DNA of 64,000 nt from the NCBI RefSeq assembly GCF_030503435.1, contig NZ_JAUKPO010000001.1:1004766-1068765 (forward strand), in the 5' to 3' direction. Positions 1 to 8,908 of this stretch are shown here, one piece after another. The DNA comes from Rhodocytophaga aerolata (GTDB lineage Bacteria; Bacteroidota; Bacteroidia; Cytophagales; 172606-1). Every line of letters begins with the position of its first letter. Position 1 is the first letter of the stretch. The position numbers and the translations under genes were made by a program. The notes under the pieces were generated by a model. That model was not told the origin of the DNA. It was given only the letters and a program-made list of their open reading frames with translations, and did not search any database.

Positions 1-2
1 TT

Positions 3-689
3 TTAAAAAATAAACTATTCTGGGTGATTAGCCTGGCAGGAATGGGCATACTTGCCCTGGATGGGGGCTTTTATTTTCAGCAGCCAATCGCAGAAAGTGT
101 ACCGTATGTTTTGCAAAATTATACGCTGAAAATTTTGAATAATGTATATAGCCTCTTTACCATTCTGCTTCCTCTGCTAATTATTTATTTAACAATAAGT
201 GACCGTTCTACCGGCTTTTATGGCATAACCAACCTTAAAACAGACTGGCGGCCCTATGTATACATGCTTTTGATTATGGCTCCCTTGATAGCAGCCGCCT
301 CCTTTGGCCCGGATTTCCAGGAAGATTACCCCTCCTACCCCGATACGTTAGCTCATAAGTATATAGGTGTACCAAAGTGGATAACCGTACTGCTGTTTGA
401 ACTGGTGTATGGGTGGGATTTTGTAGCCACGGAATGGATATTCCGGGGTTTCCTTGTGATAGGCATGGCTTCTGTAATGGGCCACCGGGCTGTGTTGCCT
501 ATGGTAGTTACCTATGCTTTTTTGCATTACGGCAAACCCCTAGGCGAAACTATCGGCTCTGTGTTTGGTGGTTATATTCTGGGAGTAATTGCTTTGCGGA
601 CAGGAAGTATATGGGGTGGTATTGCTATACATTTAGGAGTAGCCTGGCTCATGGAAATAGCCGCTTTCCTGCAGAAAATAGCTAAGTAA
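3..689 (+). CDS. CPBP family intramembrane protease (5' end outside the window)
   Basis: The reading frame is open to the left edge and the first possible start inside the window is a GTG at 24, so the true start probably lies upstream and the gene is partial. The protein is hydrophobic with about six membrane segments. CPBP (Rce1/Abi-like) proteins are membrane-embedded endopeptidases using an EExxxR motif and later F-H/H motifs. Here the first motif reads TEWIFRG, so the leading Glu is Thr while the second Glu and the Arg are kept. AFLHYG and IAIHLGVAW supply the histidines. The Thr substitution leaves activity open. A short hairpin 64 bp downstream may end transcription. The substrate is unknown; members are often involved in bacteriocin immunity or signal-peptide processing, but nothing here points to either. 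Confidence 0.75.
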   Translation, partial: LKNKLFWVISLAGMGILALDGGFYFQQPIAESVPYVLQNYTLKILNNVYSLFTILLPLLIIYLTISDRSTGFYGITNLKTDWRPYVYMLLIMAPLIAAASFGPDFQEDYPSYPDTLAHKYIGVPKWITVLLFELVYGWDFVATEWIFRGFLVIGMASVMGHRAVLPMVVTYAFLHYGKPLGETIGSVFGGYILGVIALRTGSIWGGIAIHLGVAWLMEIAAFLQKIAK

Positions 690-752
690 AATAGGTTAAG
701 TGGTTATTGTTATTATATAGATAAATCATAGAGGCTATTATAACTATATCAA

Positions 753-776
753 GGCTTGTTCCTACTATAACAAGCC
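753..776 (+). terminator. Possible terminator hairpin after the CPBP gene
   Basis: The arms GGCTTGTT and AACAAGCC are separated by 8 nt and lie 64 bp past the stop codon. There is no strong U-run, so termination is only possible. Confidence 0.35.
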
Positions 777-866
777 ATAAATTGTATTACCAAGGAATAG
801 AGCAACAAAGTAGATTAATCTGAAACAATGTTTAACGCTATAAGCTAGCTTTTATACAGCTTTTCC

Positions 867-1235
867 TTAGTTTGCTAATTTTTCTTTTACCCATGTCATG
901 GCTTGTTCACGTTCAGCAGGTTCAAAAAACTTAACTTCTGCGGTGGTAAAGTGCTGGGCTACATTGGTAACTACTTCTTCCCATTTCCTATCTCCGACAA
1001 TAGCTGCCCGGTTAATATCATTCAAATGCTTTAAGTCAAAAGTTAGTTCGTGCAAAATTCCTTGTAAATCCCACCCATCAACATCGACCATTTCCCAGTA
1101 AATATCTATTTTCCCATACCGGTTGATTTTGTTTTCCACTTCAAGAAGCAAACGAGTGTAATCGGCTTTTTCTAACAAGCCACTTACTATCACAGCCACC
1201 AGGTTGTCAGCATGTTCATCTACGTATTGAAACAT
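867..1235 (-). CDS. SpoIIAA-like (STAS/DUF3478) protein
   Basis: This is a 122-residue soluble protein beginning at ATG. The pattern is typical of the SpoIIAA-like family: a beta-rich start (NLVAVIVSGLLEKADY), a central KIDIYWEMVDVDGWD segment, and an end with RAAIVGDRKW followed by FFEPAEREQAMTWVKEKL. These single-domain STAS relatives are common in Bacteroidota and Proteobacteria. They bind lipids or hydrophobic ligands or act in unknown regulation; no reaction is established. It has no operon partner: the LysM gene on the same strand is upstream and separated from it by its own terminator. The family call is fairly secure, the role is not. Confidence 0.8.
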   Translation of the reverse strand: MFQYVDEHADNLVAVIVSGLLEKADYTRLLLEVENKINRYGKIDIYWEMVDVDGWDLQGILHELTFDLKHLNDINRAAIVGDRKWEEVVTNVAQHFTTAEVKFFEPAEREQAMTWVKEKLAN

Positions 1236-1303
1236 AGTAATGTATTTAAGTAATTCTTTCTTTACCTACGGGCGTTTACCTGCTCGGGTTAGGCATGGCA
1301 AAA

Positions 1304-1330
1304 CAAAAGCCCGCATTGAGCGGGCTTTTG
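1304..1330 (-). terminator. Rho-independent terminator of the LysM gene
   Basis: A perfect 11-bp stem (CAAAAGCCCGC / GCGGGCTTTTG) with a 5-nt loop lies 24 bp downstream of the minus-strand LysM stop codon. Read on the minus strand it ends in a U-rich stretch. It separates the LysM gene from the STAS-like gene that follows. Confidence 0.85.
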
Positions 1331-1354
1331 TGGGTGTTAATTAGTTAACAACCA

Positions 1355-1705
1355 TTAATCTAATGGTATTTTCAAAATTTGTCCTGGACGGATTTTATCA
1401 GGATCGCTGATCTGGTCGCGGTTGGCCTGGAAAATCCGGTCCCATTTGTGTACATCTCCATAATAACGGCCTGCTATTTTAGATAACCAGTCGCCTTCTT
1501 TCACGGTATACATTTCAAACTTAGCTGCGCTACCAGTCTGCTGATTAGGCGTAGGTGCGGAATTGGCTGTACTAGCCGGCTGCGCCTGTGCCTGTACAGT
1601 TGGCTTTGCTTGAGGTTGAACATTCGGTTTTATATTAGGCTGAGTTTTATTAGCCTGGGGGCTTGGTTTTTCATCGCCCTTCTTTAAGAAATCAAATAGT
1701 CCCAT
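1355..1705 (-). CDS. LysM domain protein
   Basis: The protein has 116 residues if it starts at the ATG at 1705 (MGLFDFLKKGDEK). An upstream in-frame start at 1786 would add 27 residues without family support. The N-terminus is short and charged, with no signal peptide. It is followed by a Pro/Gln/Ala/Thr-rich linker of about 45 residues, then one C-terminal LysM domain (MYTVKEGDWLSKIAGRYYGD ... IRPGQILKIP). The layout resembles the YgaU-type LysM proteins of Gram-negatives, in which LysM binds peptidoglycan or potassium. The DPDKIRPGQ segment is a classic LysM ending. Location is uncertain because no export signal is seen. It is transcribed alone and ends in the strong hairpin at 1304-1330. 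Confidence 0.85.
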   Translation of the reverse strand: MGLFDFLKKGDEKPSPQANKTQPNIKPNVQPQAKPTVQAQAQPASTANSAPTPNQQTGSAAKFEMYTVKEGDWLSKIAGRYYGDVHKWDRIFQANRDQISDPDKIRPGQILKIPLD

Positions 1706-2003
1706 AGCTGTAAAATATTTAATATTATCTATTAATCTTCCTGATAAGCCTGATATAGGCTCATGTATGAAAGCATTATACGGCAAACAAGCTAATTAGT
1801 TTATTTTTTCTAACATTCAGTACTAGTGGCTTGCTACTAGATTAAAAAGAAACAGGACTTGAATTCAACCTCGAAGAGTAACACTTATTCAACTGATTTT
1901 GAGCCATTGAGATAAACTATAGTATATTAAAAAAACTATTTAACAAGCTTTAAAGTATACTATCAAAAAAATCAACTATAAACTTTTTTAATCTACAAAA
2001 TAT

Positions 2004-2831
2004 ATGCGTTGGCAAGGAAGACAAGGCAGCGGTAATGTAGAAGATCGCAGAGGCAGGGGTGGGTTAGCAATAGGGGGCGGTATTGGCGGTGTTGTTCTAC
2101 TTATTTTAGGACTGCTATTTGGAGGCAATCCCTCCGAATTAATTAACGTAGGCAGCCAGAGTGGCGGCCAAGTAAACGATGTGGAATCGGATCAAAAAGC
2201 CCAGTTTGTATCGGTAGTGCTACAGGATACAGAAGATGTATGGAATAAGTTATTTGCAGAACAATTAAACCAGGACTACCAGGAACCCACATTGGTACTT
2301 TTTTCTGGTACTGACCAATCCGGATGCGGTACTGCTACATCAGCTACCGGGCCATTTTATTGCCCCTTAGACCAGAAAGTATACATAGACCTCAGTTTTT
2401 ACGATCAGTTGCAATCCCGCTTCAGCGCACCGGGAGATTTTGCTATGGCCTATGTAGTGGCTCATGAAGTAGGCCACCATGTACAGCAATTATTAGGCAT
2501 TACAGACCAGGTACGGCAAAATCAGCGAGGTATGAGTAAAGCACAGGCCAATGAATTATCCGTACGTCTGGAATTACAAGCAGATTTTCTTGCCGGTGTG
2601 TGGGCACATCATGCCGATGCCATGAAAAACATACTCGAAGGTGGCGATATAGAAGAAGCCCTGAATGCCGCCAATGCCATCGGCGACGACCGCCTGCAAA
2701 TGGAATCGCAAGGCTATGTGGTGCCAGATGCTTTTACACATGGAACATCTAAGCAGCGGATGTACTGGTTTAAAAAAGGCTACCAAACCGGCGACCTTAA
2801 CCAAGGCGATACTTTTAAAAATGCAGAGTAA
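2004..2831 (+). CDS. ypfJ: YpfJ-type neutral zinc metallopeptidase
   Basis: This is a 275-residue member of the KPN_02809/YpfJ family, whose usual length it matches. The start (MRWQGRQGSGNVEDRRG) is the family's conserved N-terminus and fixes the initiation codon. One membrane helix (about residues 22-41) anchors the protein, and the catalytic domain follows, presumably in the periplasm. The zinc motif HEVGHH supplies His154, Glu155 and His158. The downstream ELQADFLAGVWAHHAD segment carries the third metal ligand of this family. It is predicted to be a zinc peptidase acting on unknown substrates. It is convergent with pgk, with a hairpin between them. Confidence 0.9.
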   Translation: MRWQGRQGSGNVEDRRGRGGLAIGGGIGGVVLLILGLLFGGNPSELINVGSQSGGQVNDVESDQKAQFVSVVLQDTEDVWNKLFAEQLNQDYQEPTLVLFSGTDQSGCGTATSATGPFYCPLDQKVYIDLSFYDQLQSRFSAPGDFAMAYVVAHEVGHHVQQLLGITDQVRQNQRGMSKAQANELSVRLELQADFLAGVWAHHADAMKNILEGGDIEEALNAANAIGDDRLQMESQGYVVPDAFTHGTSKQRMYWFKKGYQTGDLNQGDTFKNAE

Positions 2832-2858
2832 TTCTCAGAAGAACCTATATAAAATAAC

Positions 2859-2899
2859 TAGAGGATTGAGGAGAATATTTTACTCTCTTCAATCCTCTA
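2859..2899. terminator. Bidirectional terminator between ypfJ and pgk
   Basis: The arms TAGAGGATTGA and TCAATCCTCTA are perfectly complementary, with further imperfect pairing inside and T/A runs on both sides. The hairpin lies between two convergent stop codons (2831 and 2921). Confidence 0.75.
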
Positions 2900-2920
2900 T
2901 AAAAATAAGTTTGCCTATTA

Positions 2921-4108
2921 TTATGCTTCCAGTGCTTTTACACCAGGAAGTTCTTTGCCCTCCATATATTCCAGTAGTGCTCCACCACCAGTAGAAACAT
3001 AGGATACTCTTTCGCCAAAGCCCAGATTATTTACGGCAGCGGCTGAGTCTCCCCCTCCTATCAGAGAAAATCCGCCTTTTTCTGTAGCTTTTACAACGGC
3101 TTCAGCAATGGCAATCGTGCCTTTAGCAAAAGTAGGCATTTCAAATACGCCCATCGGTCCGTTCCATAAAATGGTTTTAGAAGCTTCAATTACCTTTGAA
3201 AATTCTTCCCGTGCTTTCTGACCAATATCCAGGCCCATCCATCCATCAGGAATATTCATATTATCCGTCACTTTGTTCTGGGCATCGTTTTTAAACCCGT
3301 CGGCTATTACAGAGTCAGCAGGTAAGAGAAGATTTACTCCTTTTTGCTTGGCTTTTTCTATAAGTTCACGGGCCAGGTCTACTTTATCGGCTTCCAAGAG
3401 GGAGCTACCAATATTGCCTCCTTTTGCTTTGAAAAAGGTATAAGCCATACCACCGCCAATAATTAAGTTGTCTACCCGGTCGAGCAGCCGTTCAATAATC
3501 AGGATTTTATCGGAAATCTTTGCTCCTCCCATAATGGCTGTAAACGGTTTCTCAGCTTTCTCCAGCACCCGCTTAGCATTTTCTACTTCGGCCAGCATAA
3601 CATAGCCATATACTTTATCCTGGAAGAACTGGGCAATGACAGCCGTAGAAGCATGAGCCCGGTGGGCCGTACCAAAAGCATCGTTTACATATACATCGCC
3701 TAAGGCAGCTAGTTTTTTGGCAAACTCCGTGTCACCTTTCTCTTCCTCTTTGTAGAAACGAAGATTTTCTAGTAAGAGAATTTCACCTGGTTTCAGGTCT
3801 TTCGCTTTTTGCCTGGCTTGCTCACCTATACAATCATCGGCAAATTTTACTTGCGTCTGGAAAGTTTCAGATAAGTATTTTACCAGATGTTTCAGCGAAA
3901 ACTCTTGAGTAGGTCCACTTTTTGGCCTGCCCAGATGCGACATCAAAATTACCGAACCGCCATCTTTCAGTATTTTGCTGATCGTAGGCACGGTTGCCCG
4001 CAACCTAGTGTCGTCGGTGATCATAAAATTATTGTCGAGCGGCACGTTAAAGTCTACACGGATAAGCGCTTTTTTGCCCAAAAAATTATAATTATCCACT
4101 GTTTTCAT
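2921..4108 (-). CDS. pgk: Phosphoglycerate kinase
   Basis: The 395-residue length is standard for the enzyme, which interconverts 1,3-bisphosphoglycerate plus ADP with 3-phosphoglycerate plus ATP in the cytoplasmic phase of glycolysis. The signature [10 protein letters not shown] lies near residue 17 (substrate-binding Asp and Asn). HLGRPK follows near 59, with [16 protein letters not shown] and the ADP-side motifs [11 protein letters not shown] and WNGPMGVFE. The glycine-rich [10 protein letters not shown] near the C-terminus contacts the nucleotide phosphates. All expected motifs are present, so the protein should be active. It is monocistronic: the nearest upstream gene on this strand starts at 4883 and ends 74 bp away. 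The start ATG is unambiguous. Confidence 0.98.
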   Translation of the reverse strand: MKTVDNYNFLGKKALIRVDFNVPLDNNFMITDDTRLRATVPTISKILKDGGSVILMSHLGRPKSGPTQEFSLKHLVKYLSETFQTQVKFADDCIGEQARQKAKDLKPGEILLLENLRFYKEEEKGDTEFAKKLAALGDVYVNDAFGTAHRAHASTAVIAQFFQDKVYGYVMLAEVENAKRVLEKAEKPFTAIMGGAKISDKILIIERLLDRVDNLIIGGGMAYTFFKAKGGNIGSSLLEADKVDLARELIEKAKQKGVNLLLPADSVIADGFKNDAQNKVTDNMNIPDGWMGLDIGQKAREEFSKVIEASKTILWNGPMGVFEMPTFAKGTIAIAEAVVKATEKGGFSLIGGGDSAAAVNNLGFGERVSYVSTGGGALLEYMEGKELPGVKALEA

Positions 4109-4181
4109 AATGTATGATTTAAGTTGGTTGTTTTATTGAATTCTTTTTATAATTAGTATCGTTTCAACTTGATAGCAAATT

Positions 4182-4883
4182 TTAATGCATTCTTTTGTTT
4201 CGTTGCAATACAAGGATTGACCCTAACAAAAATAGTTGCTTAAACTCTGTATGCGTTGTTACAAATTCATCAACTGCCCGCTTTACTCCATCCTGCTGAT
4301 ATAAATAATCGTGCATAGCCAGGTATCCGCCTTCTTCCAAAATAAATGCATAGTTGACTAAATCCCGTTTTACTGCCTCATACGAATGATCGGCATCAAC
4401 AAAAATCAACTGGATATTAGGAATTTTGCTCAACGATTCTGCATACTGATCGGTGGTACCTTTGAGGACTTCGATCTTATCAGCTACCTTATTTTCGGAA
4501 ATAAGCTTGTTACACAAATCATACTGGCTGATATTTTTAAATAAATGCTTTTCTCTGGATGACTCATCTCCTATTTCCCTGGTAAATGTGTCGATCGTAT
4601 ATACTTTTCTGGGGCTATTAGCCGGAAAGGCACTTGCCATAACAATTGCTGTTTTACCAATATACGTACCTAGCTCCAGTACATTACCGCTGGTGATCGC
4701 AGCCAATGTAAAAAGAGCTGTGTGTTCATATACATTAGTGGTATTAGTATCTACATCAAAAAAAAACCTGAATGCACTGTTTGGGCTCGCAAACTGTTTA
4801 AACCCTTCTTTCTGATTATCTTGTATACGCAGAAAGCGTTTTTTAAAAGGATGAGAAAATAAATTTATAAGTATTTTTTTCAT
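4182..4883 (-). CDS. Class I SAM-dependent methyltransferase
   Basis: This is a 233-residue protein of the Methyltransf_24/CmcI type. The SAM-binding loop is ALFTLAAITSGNVLELGTYI (motif I, residues about 57-76). It is followed by KVYTIDTFTREIGD (acidic end of strand 2), KIEVLKGTTDQYAESL and IQLIFVDADHSYEAVKRDL. The last segment is the FVDADH-SYE signature typical of O-methyltransferases that use a metal or act on sugars and macrolides. The substrate cannot be told. The basic N-terminus (KKILINLFSHPFKKRFLRI) resembles that of glycan- or lipid-linked methyltransferases. It lies upstream of pgk on the same strand with a 73-bp gap, so read-through is possible. Confidence 0.85.
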   Translation of the reverse strand: MKKILINLFSHPFKKRFLRIQDNQKEGFKQFASPNSAFRFFFDVDTNTTNVYEHTALFTLAAITSGNVLELGTYIGKTAIVMASAFPANSPRKVYTIDTFTREIGDESSREKHLFKNISQYDLCNKLISENKVADKIEVLKGTTDQYAESLSKIPNIQLIFVDADHSYEAVKRDLVNYAFILEEGGYLAMHDYLYQQDGVKRAVDEFVTTHTEFKQLFLLGSILVLQRNKRMH

Positions 4884-4982
4884 TCATGCAATGTCTTTAC
4901 AGCTATCTAGTAAGCTGCTTTTTAGCCTTGCCATTATATGGCGGCGTAAATTAATCAATAAAAGAACCAATAAACAAAAAAA

Positions 4983-5939
4983 TTACTTGGCTGCTGCCCG
5001 CCTGATCCGGTCGTTGATTGCCCGGCCCAGCTCTTTTTCCGGCATCAGTTCAGCAAAAATCACTTTTACCGGCAGCGCATCCAGCTTGCGTAAGCCAGCA
5101 AACAAACACCTGGCTGCTTCGGCCAGACTGCCTTCTTCTGAAAGTACTACATGATTTTTAGCCGGTATGCCAGGATACACCCGCTGGAAAGACAGTATGC
5201 CAATATCTTCTGCTTTGTACTGCTGCTGCAAACTTTCCAGCCCCTGCAGGAATACAGGTTTTCTGGGAGCATAATGACTCTTAAGCATACCCGGAGCCGC
5301 CGGATTGGAGGTAGAATGGGCCATTACTTCTACGCGTGTTCCCACGGCTTTTTCTATGGCCTCAATACTGATCCCTCCCAGGCGGTAGATAATTACCCCT
5401 TCCTCAAAACCTACTATGGTGGATTCTATACCTACGTTGCAGGTACCACCATCCAGAATATAGGGAATCTGGGTTCCTAATTGCGCCTGCACATGTGCAG
5501 CAGCAGTAGGGCTAATATAGCCAAAAGGATTGGCAGAAGGAGCTGCCAGGGGAAAATCCAGTATATCCAGTAACTGCAAGGTGAGGGGATGGTTGGGAAT
5601 ACGTACAGCTACATTTTCCAGACCGGAGGTGACTAAGTCAGGTATGTTATCTTTTCTGGGGAGCAGTAATGTAAGGGGGCCGGGCCAGAATTGCCTGGCT
5701 AGTTTCTGCGCCGTTTCCGGGAAATCACGAACGAAGTGTTGTATCTTCTCTAAGCTGTTGCTATGCACAATCAACGGATCGAATGCCGGCCGGTTTTTTA
5801 CTTCAAATATGGTGGTTACCACTTTTTCATTCAGCGCATTTCCGGCCAGTCCATATACAGTTTCTGTTGGGATAGCCACTACTTGGCCCTCTGTTAGTAA
5901 TTTTTTTGCCTCATAAATATCTTTGCCTATAGTTGCCAT
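4983..5939 (-). CDS. sua5: L-threonylcarbamoyladenylate synthase (Sua5 type)
   Basis: The enzyme makes threonylcarbamoyl-AMP from threonine, bicarbonate and ATP, the first step of the t6A modification of ANN-decoding tRNAs. The N-terminal YrdC domain (about 1-195) shows VAIPTETVYGLAGNA, NRPAFDPLIVHS, PSANPFGYISPT and the LDGGTCNVGIESTIVGF strand. The extra C-terminal Sua5 domain (about 215-318, from APGMLKSHYAPRKP) separates it from the single-domain TsaC form. The ATG at 5939 is preferred over an in-frame TTG two codons upstream. It is an essential-type housekeeping gene with no obvious operon partner. Confidence 0.95.
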   Translation of the reverse strand: MATIGKDIYEAKKLLTEGQVVAIPTETVYGLAGNALNEKVVTTIFEVKNRPAFDPLIVHSNSLEKIQHFVRDFPETAQKLARQFWPGPLTLLLPRKDNIPDLVTSGLENVAVRIPNHPLTLQLLDILDFPLAAPSANPFGYISPTAAAHVQAQLGTQIPYILDGGTCNVGIESTIVGFEEGVIIYRLGGISIEAIEKAVGTRVEVMAHSTSNPAAPGMLKSHYAPRKPVFLQGLESLQQQYKAEDIGILSFQRVYPGIPAKNHVVLSEEGSLAEAARCLFAGLRKLDALPVKVIFAELMPEKELGRAINDRIRRAAAK

Positions 5940-6124
5940 ATACAATTAATGTGCTAATATGCTGCTTCTGTTTTGTAGTTCAATTGGCCCGTAAGTTACT
6001 AATTTGCTGCACGGTGGGAAAACAAAAGTATTTTTCGTATTTTACCTGAAAAAAGATTTGCTACATTTAAACAAAGGACCGTGTTTTTTTGTAGAAGATA
6101 CTATCTACCAATAAAAATTTTCTT

Positions 6125-6262
6125 ATGGCTGATCCAGATGAATATACGACCAATGAGCTTCCTCCCTTTATTAAAACCTGGAGAGAGATGTATATACTGG
6201 TAATTGCAACGTTGTTTGTACAAATCTTGCTTTTTTACTGGATTACTCAGCTGTTTTCCTGA
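6125..6262 (+). CDS. 45-residue single-pass membrane peptide
   Basis: This short gene opens with ATG and encodes 45 residues: an acidic, polar start (MADPDEYTTNELPPFIKTWR) followed by one membrane helix (MYILVIATLFVQILLFYWI). No long frame competes with it. It is followed after 200 bp by a sodium:solute symporter on the same strand. Short single-helix proteins next to solute symporters, such as YjcH beside ActP, are known as possible accessory partners, though YjcH is longer and unrelated by sequence. The tidy N-in amphipathic layout and placement argue that it is real, but no family was recognised. A role as a symporter accessory is inference. Confidence 0.6.
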   Translation: MADPDEYTTNELPPFIKTWREMYILVIATLFVQILLFYWITQLFS

Positions 6263-6462
6263 ATACTTCTTTTTACGTAACCAAAGCCTGTTAGATTTAT
6301 ATACCGATTCTATAATGCTTGCCGTTATCTGAACAGGAAAGATTAAATCTGACGTACATTATTTCCTGTGATCATATAATCTATTATCCATTCATATAAA
6401 TAATTGTATATTTTCACGGAATTTTTATCAATTTCCGGTTTTGAAAATAAATTAATCTATTC

Positions 6463-8181
6463 ATGCTTGTATTAGACTGGATTGTCCTGGTTGCTACCTT
6501 GGTATTTATTGTTATATATGGTATCTGGAAAGGGAGAGGCAACAAGGATATGAAAGGTTATTTGCTTGCCAACAAGACGATGCCCTGGTACGCGGTAGGT
6601 TTATCTATCATTGCTACACAAGCCAGCGCTATTACCTTTCTGTCGGCCCCGGGACAAGCATTTTCTGATGGAATGCGCTTTGTCCAGTTTTATTTTGGAC
6701 TTCCCCTGGCTATGGTGGTTCTTTCAGTTACCGCCGTACCCATTTACCATAAGCTGAATGTATATACGGCTTACGAATACCTGGAAAACCGCTTCGATTT
6801 AAAGACCAGAGCCTTAGCTGCTTTTCTATTCCTGATTCAACGGGGAGTTTCTACCGGACTTACCATTTATGCGCCTGCTATTATTTTATCATCGCTGCTC
6901 GGCTGGAACACCAACCTAACGAGTGTTATTATTGGTGTATTGGTATTACTCTATACCGTGTTTGGTGGTACAAAAGCAGTGAGTTATACACAGCTGGGCC
7001 AGGTAACTATTATTCTCTGTGGCATGCTTACGGCTTTTTTCATGATTGTGTATTTGCTACCAAAGGATATCTCCTTTTTGGAGGCTGTGAAAGTAGCTGG
7101 TAAAACCGGCAAAATGAATGTAATAGACCTAAAATTTAACCCCAATAGCCAGTACAACATCTGGTCGGGGCTGATTGGTGGTTTTTTCCTGCAAATGTCG
7201 TATTTCGGTACCGACCAATCGCAGGTAGGCCGGTATCTGGCCGGCAGTTCTATCGGGCAGAGTCGGTTAGGGTTGCTGTTTAATGGAATCATTAAAGTCC
7301 CTATGCAATTCTGCATTTTATTTATCGGCATTGTGCTGTTTGTGTTTTACCAGTTTGTAATGCCGCCTATTATCTTTAACCGGGTTGAAACCAATAAAAT
7401 CCTTAGCAGCCCCTATGCCGGAGAATACAAAGCATTGGAAGAAAGGCAAAAGGCAGTTTTTGACCAAAAGCAGCTACACGTCCGGCAATTGGTAGATGCC
7501 ATGCGGCAAGAAGATGAAGGGCAAATTTCGGTAGCCCAGCAACAACTTCAGCAATCGCTGGCACAGGATACCGCTATCCGCAGTGCAGCCATCCGCATTA
7601 TGAAACAGAATGATGAGAAGGCTGAAGTAAATGATACAAATTATGTATTTCTTAACTTTGTAACTACCTATTTGCCAGCAGGTGTCGTAGGCTTGCTGAT
7701 TGCCGTGGTTTTCTCGGCTTCTATGGCTTCCTCGGCTTCTGCGTTTAACTCACTTACGTCCACCACCATAGTAGATGTCTATAAACGGCTCTTCCGTTCA
7801 AAAGAAAATGAGGCACATTACCTGCTTATGTCTAAATTAATAACCATTGGCTGGGGTATATTCTGCATCGTGGTAGCCTTGTATGCCGGCAAAATGGGCA
7901 ATTTGCTGGAAGCTGTAAATCGCCTAGGTTCTCTGTTTTATGGAGCCATTTTAGGGATATTTGTTTGTGCTTTTTACTTTAAAAACATTAAAGGAGCCGC
8001 TACTTTTTATGCCGCTTTGCTCACAGAAGCCATTATATTTGCCTTGTTTTACTTTACAGAGATCGCCTTTTTATGGTATAATGTAATAGGCTGTTTGCTG
8101 GTTATTGTGTTAGGCTTATTTTTTACAATGGTTTTACCCCGCCAGACACCTGCCCAGGCAATAGCTGGCAGTAAAAAATAA
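6463..8181 (+). CDS. Sodium:solute symporter (SSS family)
   Basis: This 572-residue membrane protein of the SLC5-like SSS family couples Na+ entry to import of a small solute such as a sugar, polyol or organic acid. The first helix is followed by KGRGNKDMKGYLLANKTMPW and the family's GLSIIATQASAITFLSAPGQAF. The sodium-site helix appears as VVFSASMASSASAFNSLTSTT. Unlike standard SSS proteins, it carries a hydrophilic, Gln/Glu-rich insertion of about 85 residues (roughly 305-390) between two membrane segments. This begins at NRVETNKIL and ends before VFLNFVTTYLP. The substrate cannot be assigned. The 45-residue peptide at 6125 precedes it and a TPR gene follows after 70 bp. Confidence 0.92.
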   Translation: MLVLDWIVLVATLVFIVIYGIWKGRGNKDMKGYLLANKTMPWYAVGLSIIATQASAITFLSAPGQAFSDGMRFVQFYFGLPLAMVVLSVTAVPIYHKLNVYTAYEYLENRFDLKTRALAAFLFLIQRGVSTGLTIYAPAIILSSLLGWNTNLTSVIIGVLVLLYTVFGGTKAVSYTQLGQVTIILCGMLTAFFMIVYLLPKDISFLEAVKVAGKTGKMNVIDLKFNPNSQYNIWSGLIGGFFLQMSYFGTDQSQVGRYLAGSSIGQSRLGLLFNGIIKVPMQFCILFIGIVLFVFYQFVMPPIIFNRVETNKILSSPYAGEYKALEERQKAVFDQKQLHVRQLVDAMRQEDEGQISVAQQQLQQSLAQDTAIRSAAIRIMKQNDEKAEVNDTNYVFLNFVTTYLPAGVVGLLIAVVFSASMASSASAFNSLTSTTIVDVYKRLFRSKENEAHYLLMSKLITIGWGIFCIVVALYAGKMGNLLEAVNRLGSLFYGAILGIFVCAFYFKNIKGAATFYAALLTEAIIFALFYFTEIAFLWYNVIGCLLVIVLGLFFTMVLPRQTPAQAIAGSKK

Positions 8182-8251
8182 TATTACCTGTTTACTATCG
8201 CCGCTCTTCCCGGATAGACTCTATACGATCTACCCCAAATTATATATATCT

Positions 8252-8740
8252 ATGAATTCACGTACTGAAGAGCTGTACCTGGAAGGTGAAAATGCCATAA
8301 AAAACGGCAACATACTGGAAGCTAAGCAGAATTATGAAACTATTCTGCTAGACGATCCGCAATGTTATTATGCCCATAACTCTCTGGGCTGGATCTATAA
8401 AACACAATTTGACGATTACAAGAAGGCTGAAAATCACTTCAAGGCAGCAATTAAATTTGGTTCTGCGTATCCGCATGCTTATTACAACCTGATTTATTTA
8501 CTTACCGAGCTGGAACGTTTTGAAGAGCTAAACCATTTCCTGAAAGGCTGCTTACAAATTCCGGTTTTGGATAAATCATTAATTTATAACAGGTTAGGCC
8601 TTCTGGAAGAAATGAAAGAAAACTTTACACAAGCCATTACCTATTACAAGCGGTCTATTAAACTCTGCCTGATAGATGATAAAATAGAAGACTTAAAGAA
8701 GCATATTACCCGTTGTGAATATAAAAATGAACTAGAGTAG
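8252..8740 (+). CDS. Tetratricopeptide repeat protein
   Basis: This is a 162-residue all-helical protein without signal peptide. At least three TPR-like units are visible: residues about 3-37 (YLEGENAIKNGNILEAKQNY), 38-72 (AHNSLGWIYKTQFDDYKKAE) and 106-145 (IYNRLGLLEEMKENFTQAIT). TPRs mediate protein-protein contacts; the partner is unknown. The gene starts 70 bp after the symporter and could be co-transcribed with it. Transcription then meets the strong hairpin at 8772-8800. Confidence 0.8.
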   Translation: MNSRTEELYLEGENAIKNGNILEAKQNYETILLDDPQCYYAHNSLGWIYKTQFDDYKKAENHFKAAIKFGSAYPHAYYNLIYLLTELERFEELNHFLKGCLQIPVLDKSLIYNRLGLLEEMKENFTQAITYYKRSIKLCLIDDKIEDLKKHITRCEYKNELE

Positions 8741-8771
8741 AGTACACACTCATTTCAATAAATCATTTTTG

Positions 8772-8800
8772 ATACATCCCTGGCCGCTCCAGGGATGTAT
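8772..8800 (+). terminator. Terminator after the TPR gene
   Basis: A perfect 12-bp stem (ATACATCCCTGG / CCAGGGATGTAT) with a 5-nt loop lies 31 bp after the TPR stop. It also argues against the long upstream start (8795) for the HAD gene, which would fall inside this stem. Confidence 0.75.
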
Positions 8801-8908
8801 TCGTTTATATACCCCTCATCTTTCGTCTATACCCCCTTACCGACTACAGAGCATTCACTAAACCTTCCTCCTCTTTTTTCAGTACACAGGCTAGCAACCC
8901 CACAGCTT

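Noticed and set aside
8795-8908. N-terminal extension of the HAD gene frame
   Set aside because: It would start inside a perfect 12-bp terminator stem and adds residues with no family match; the ATG at 8909 sits just before motif I.
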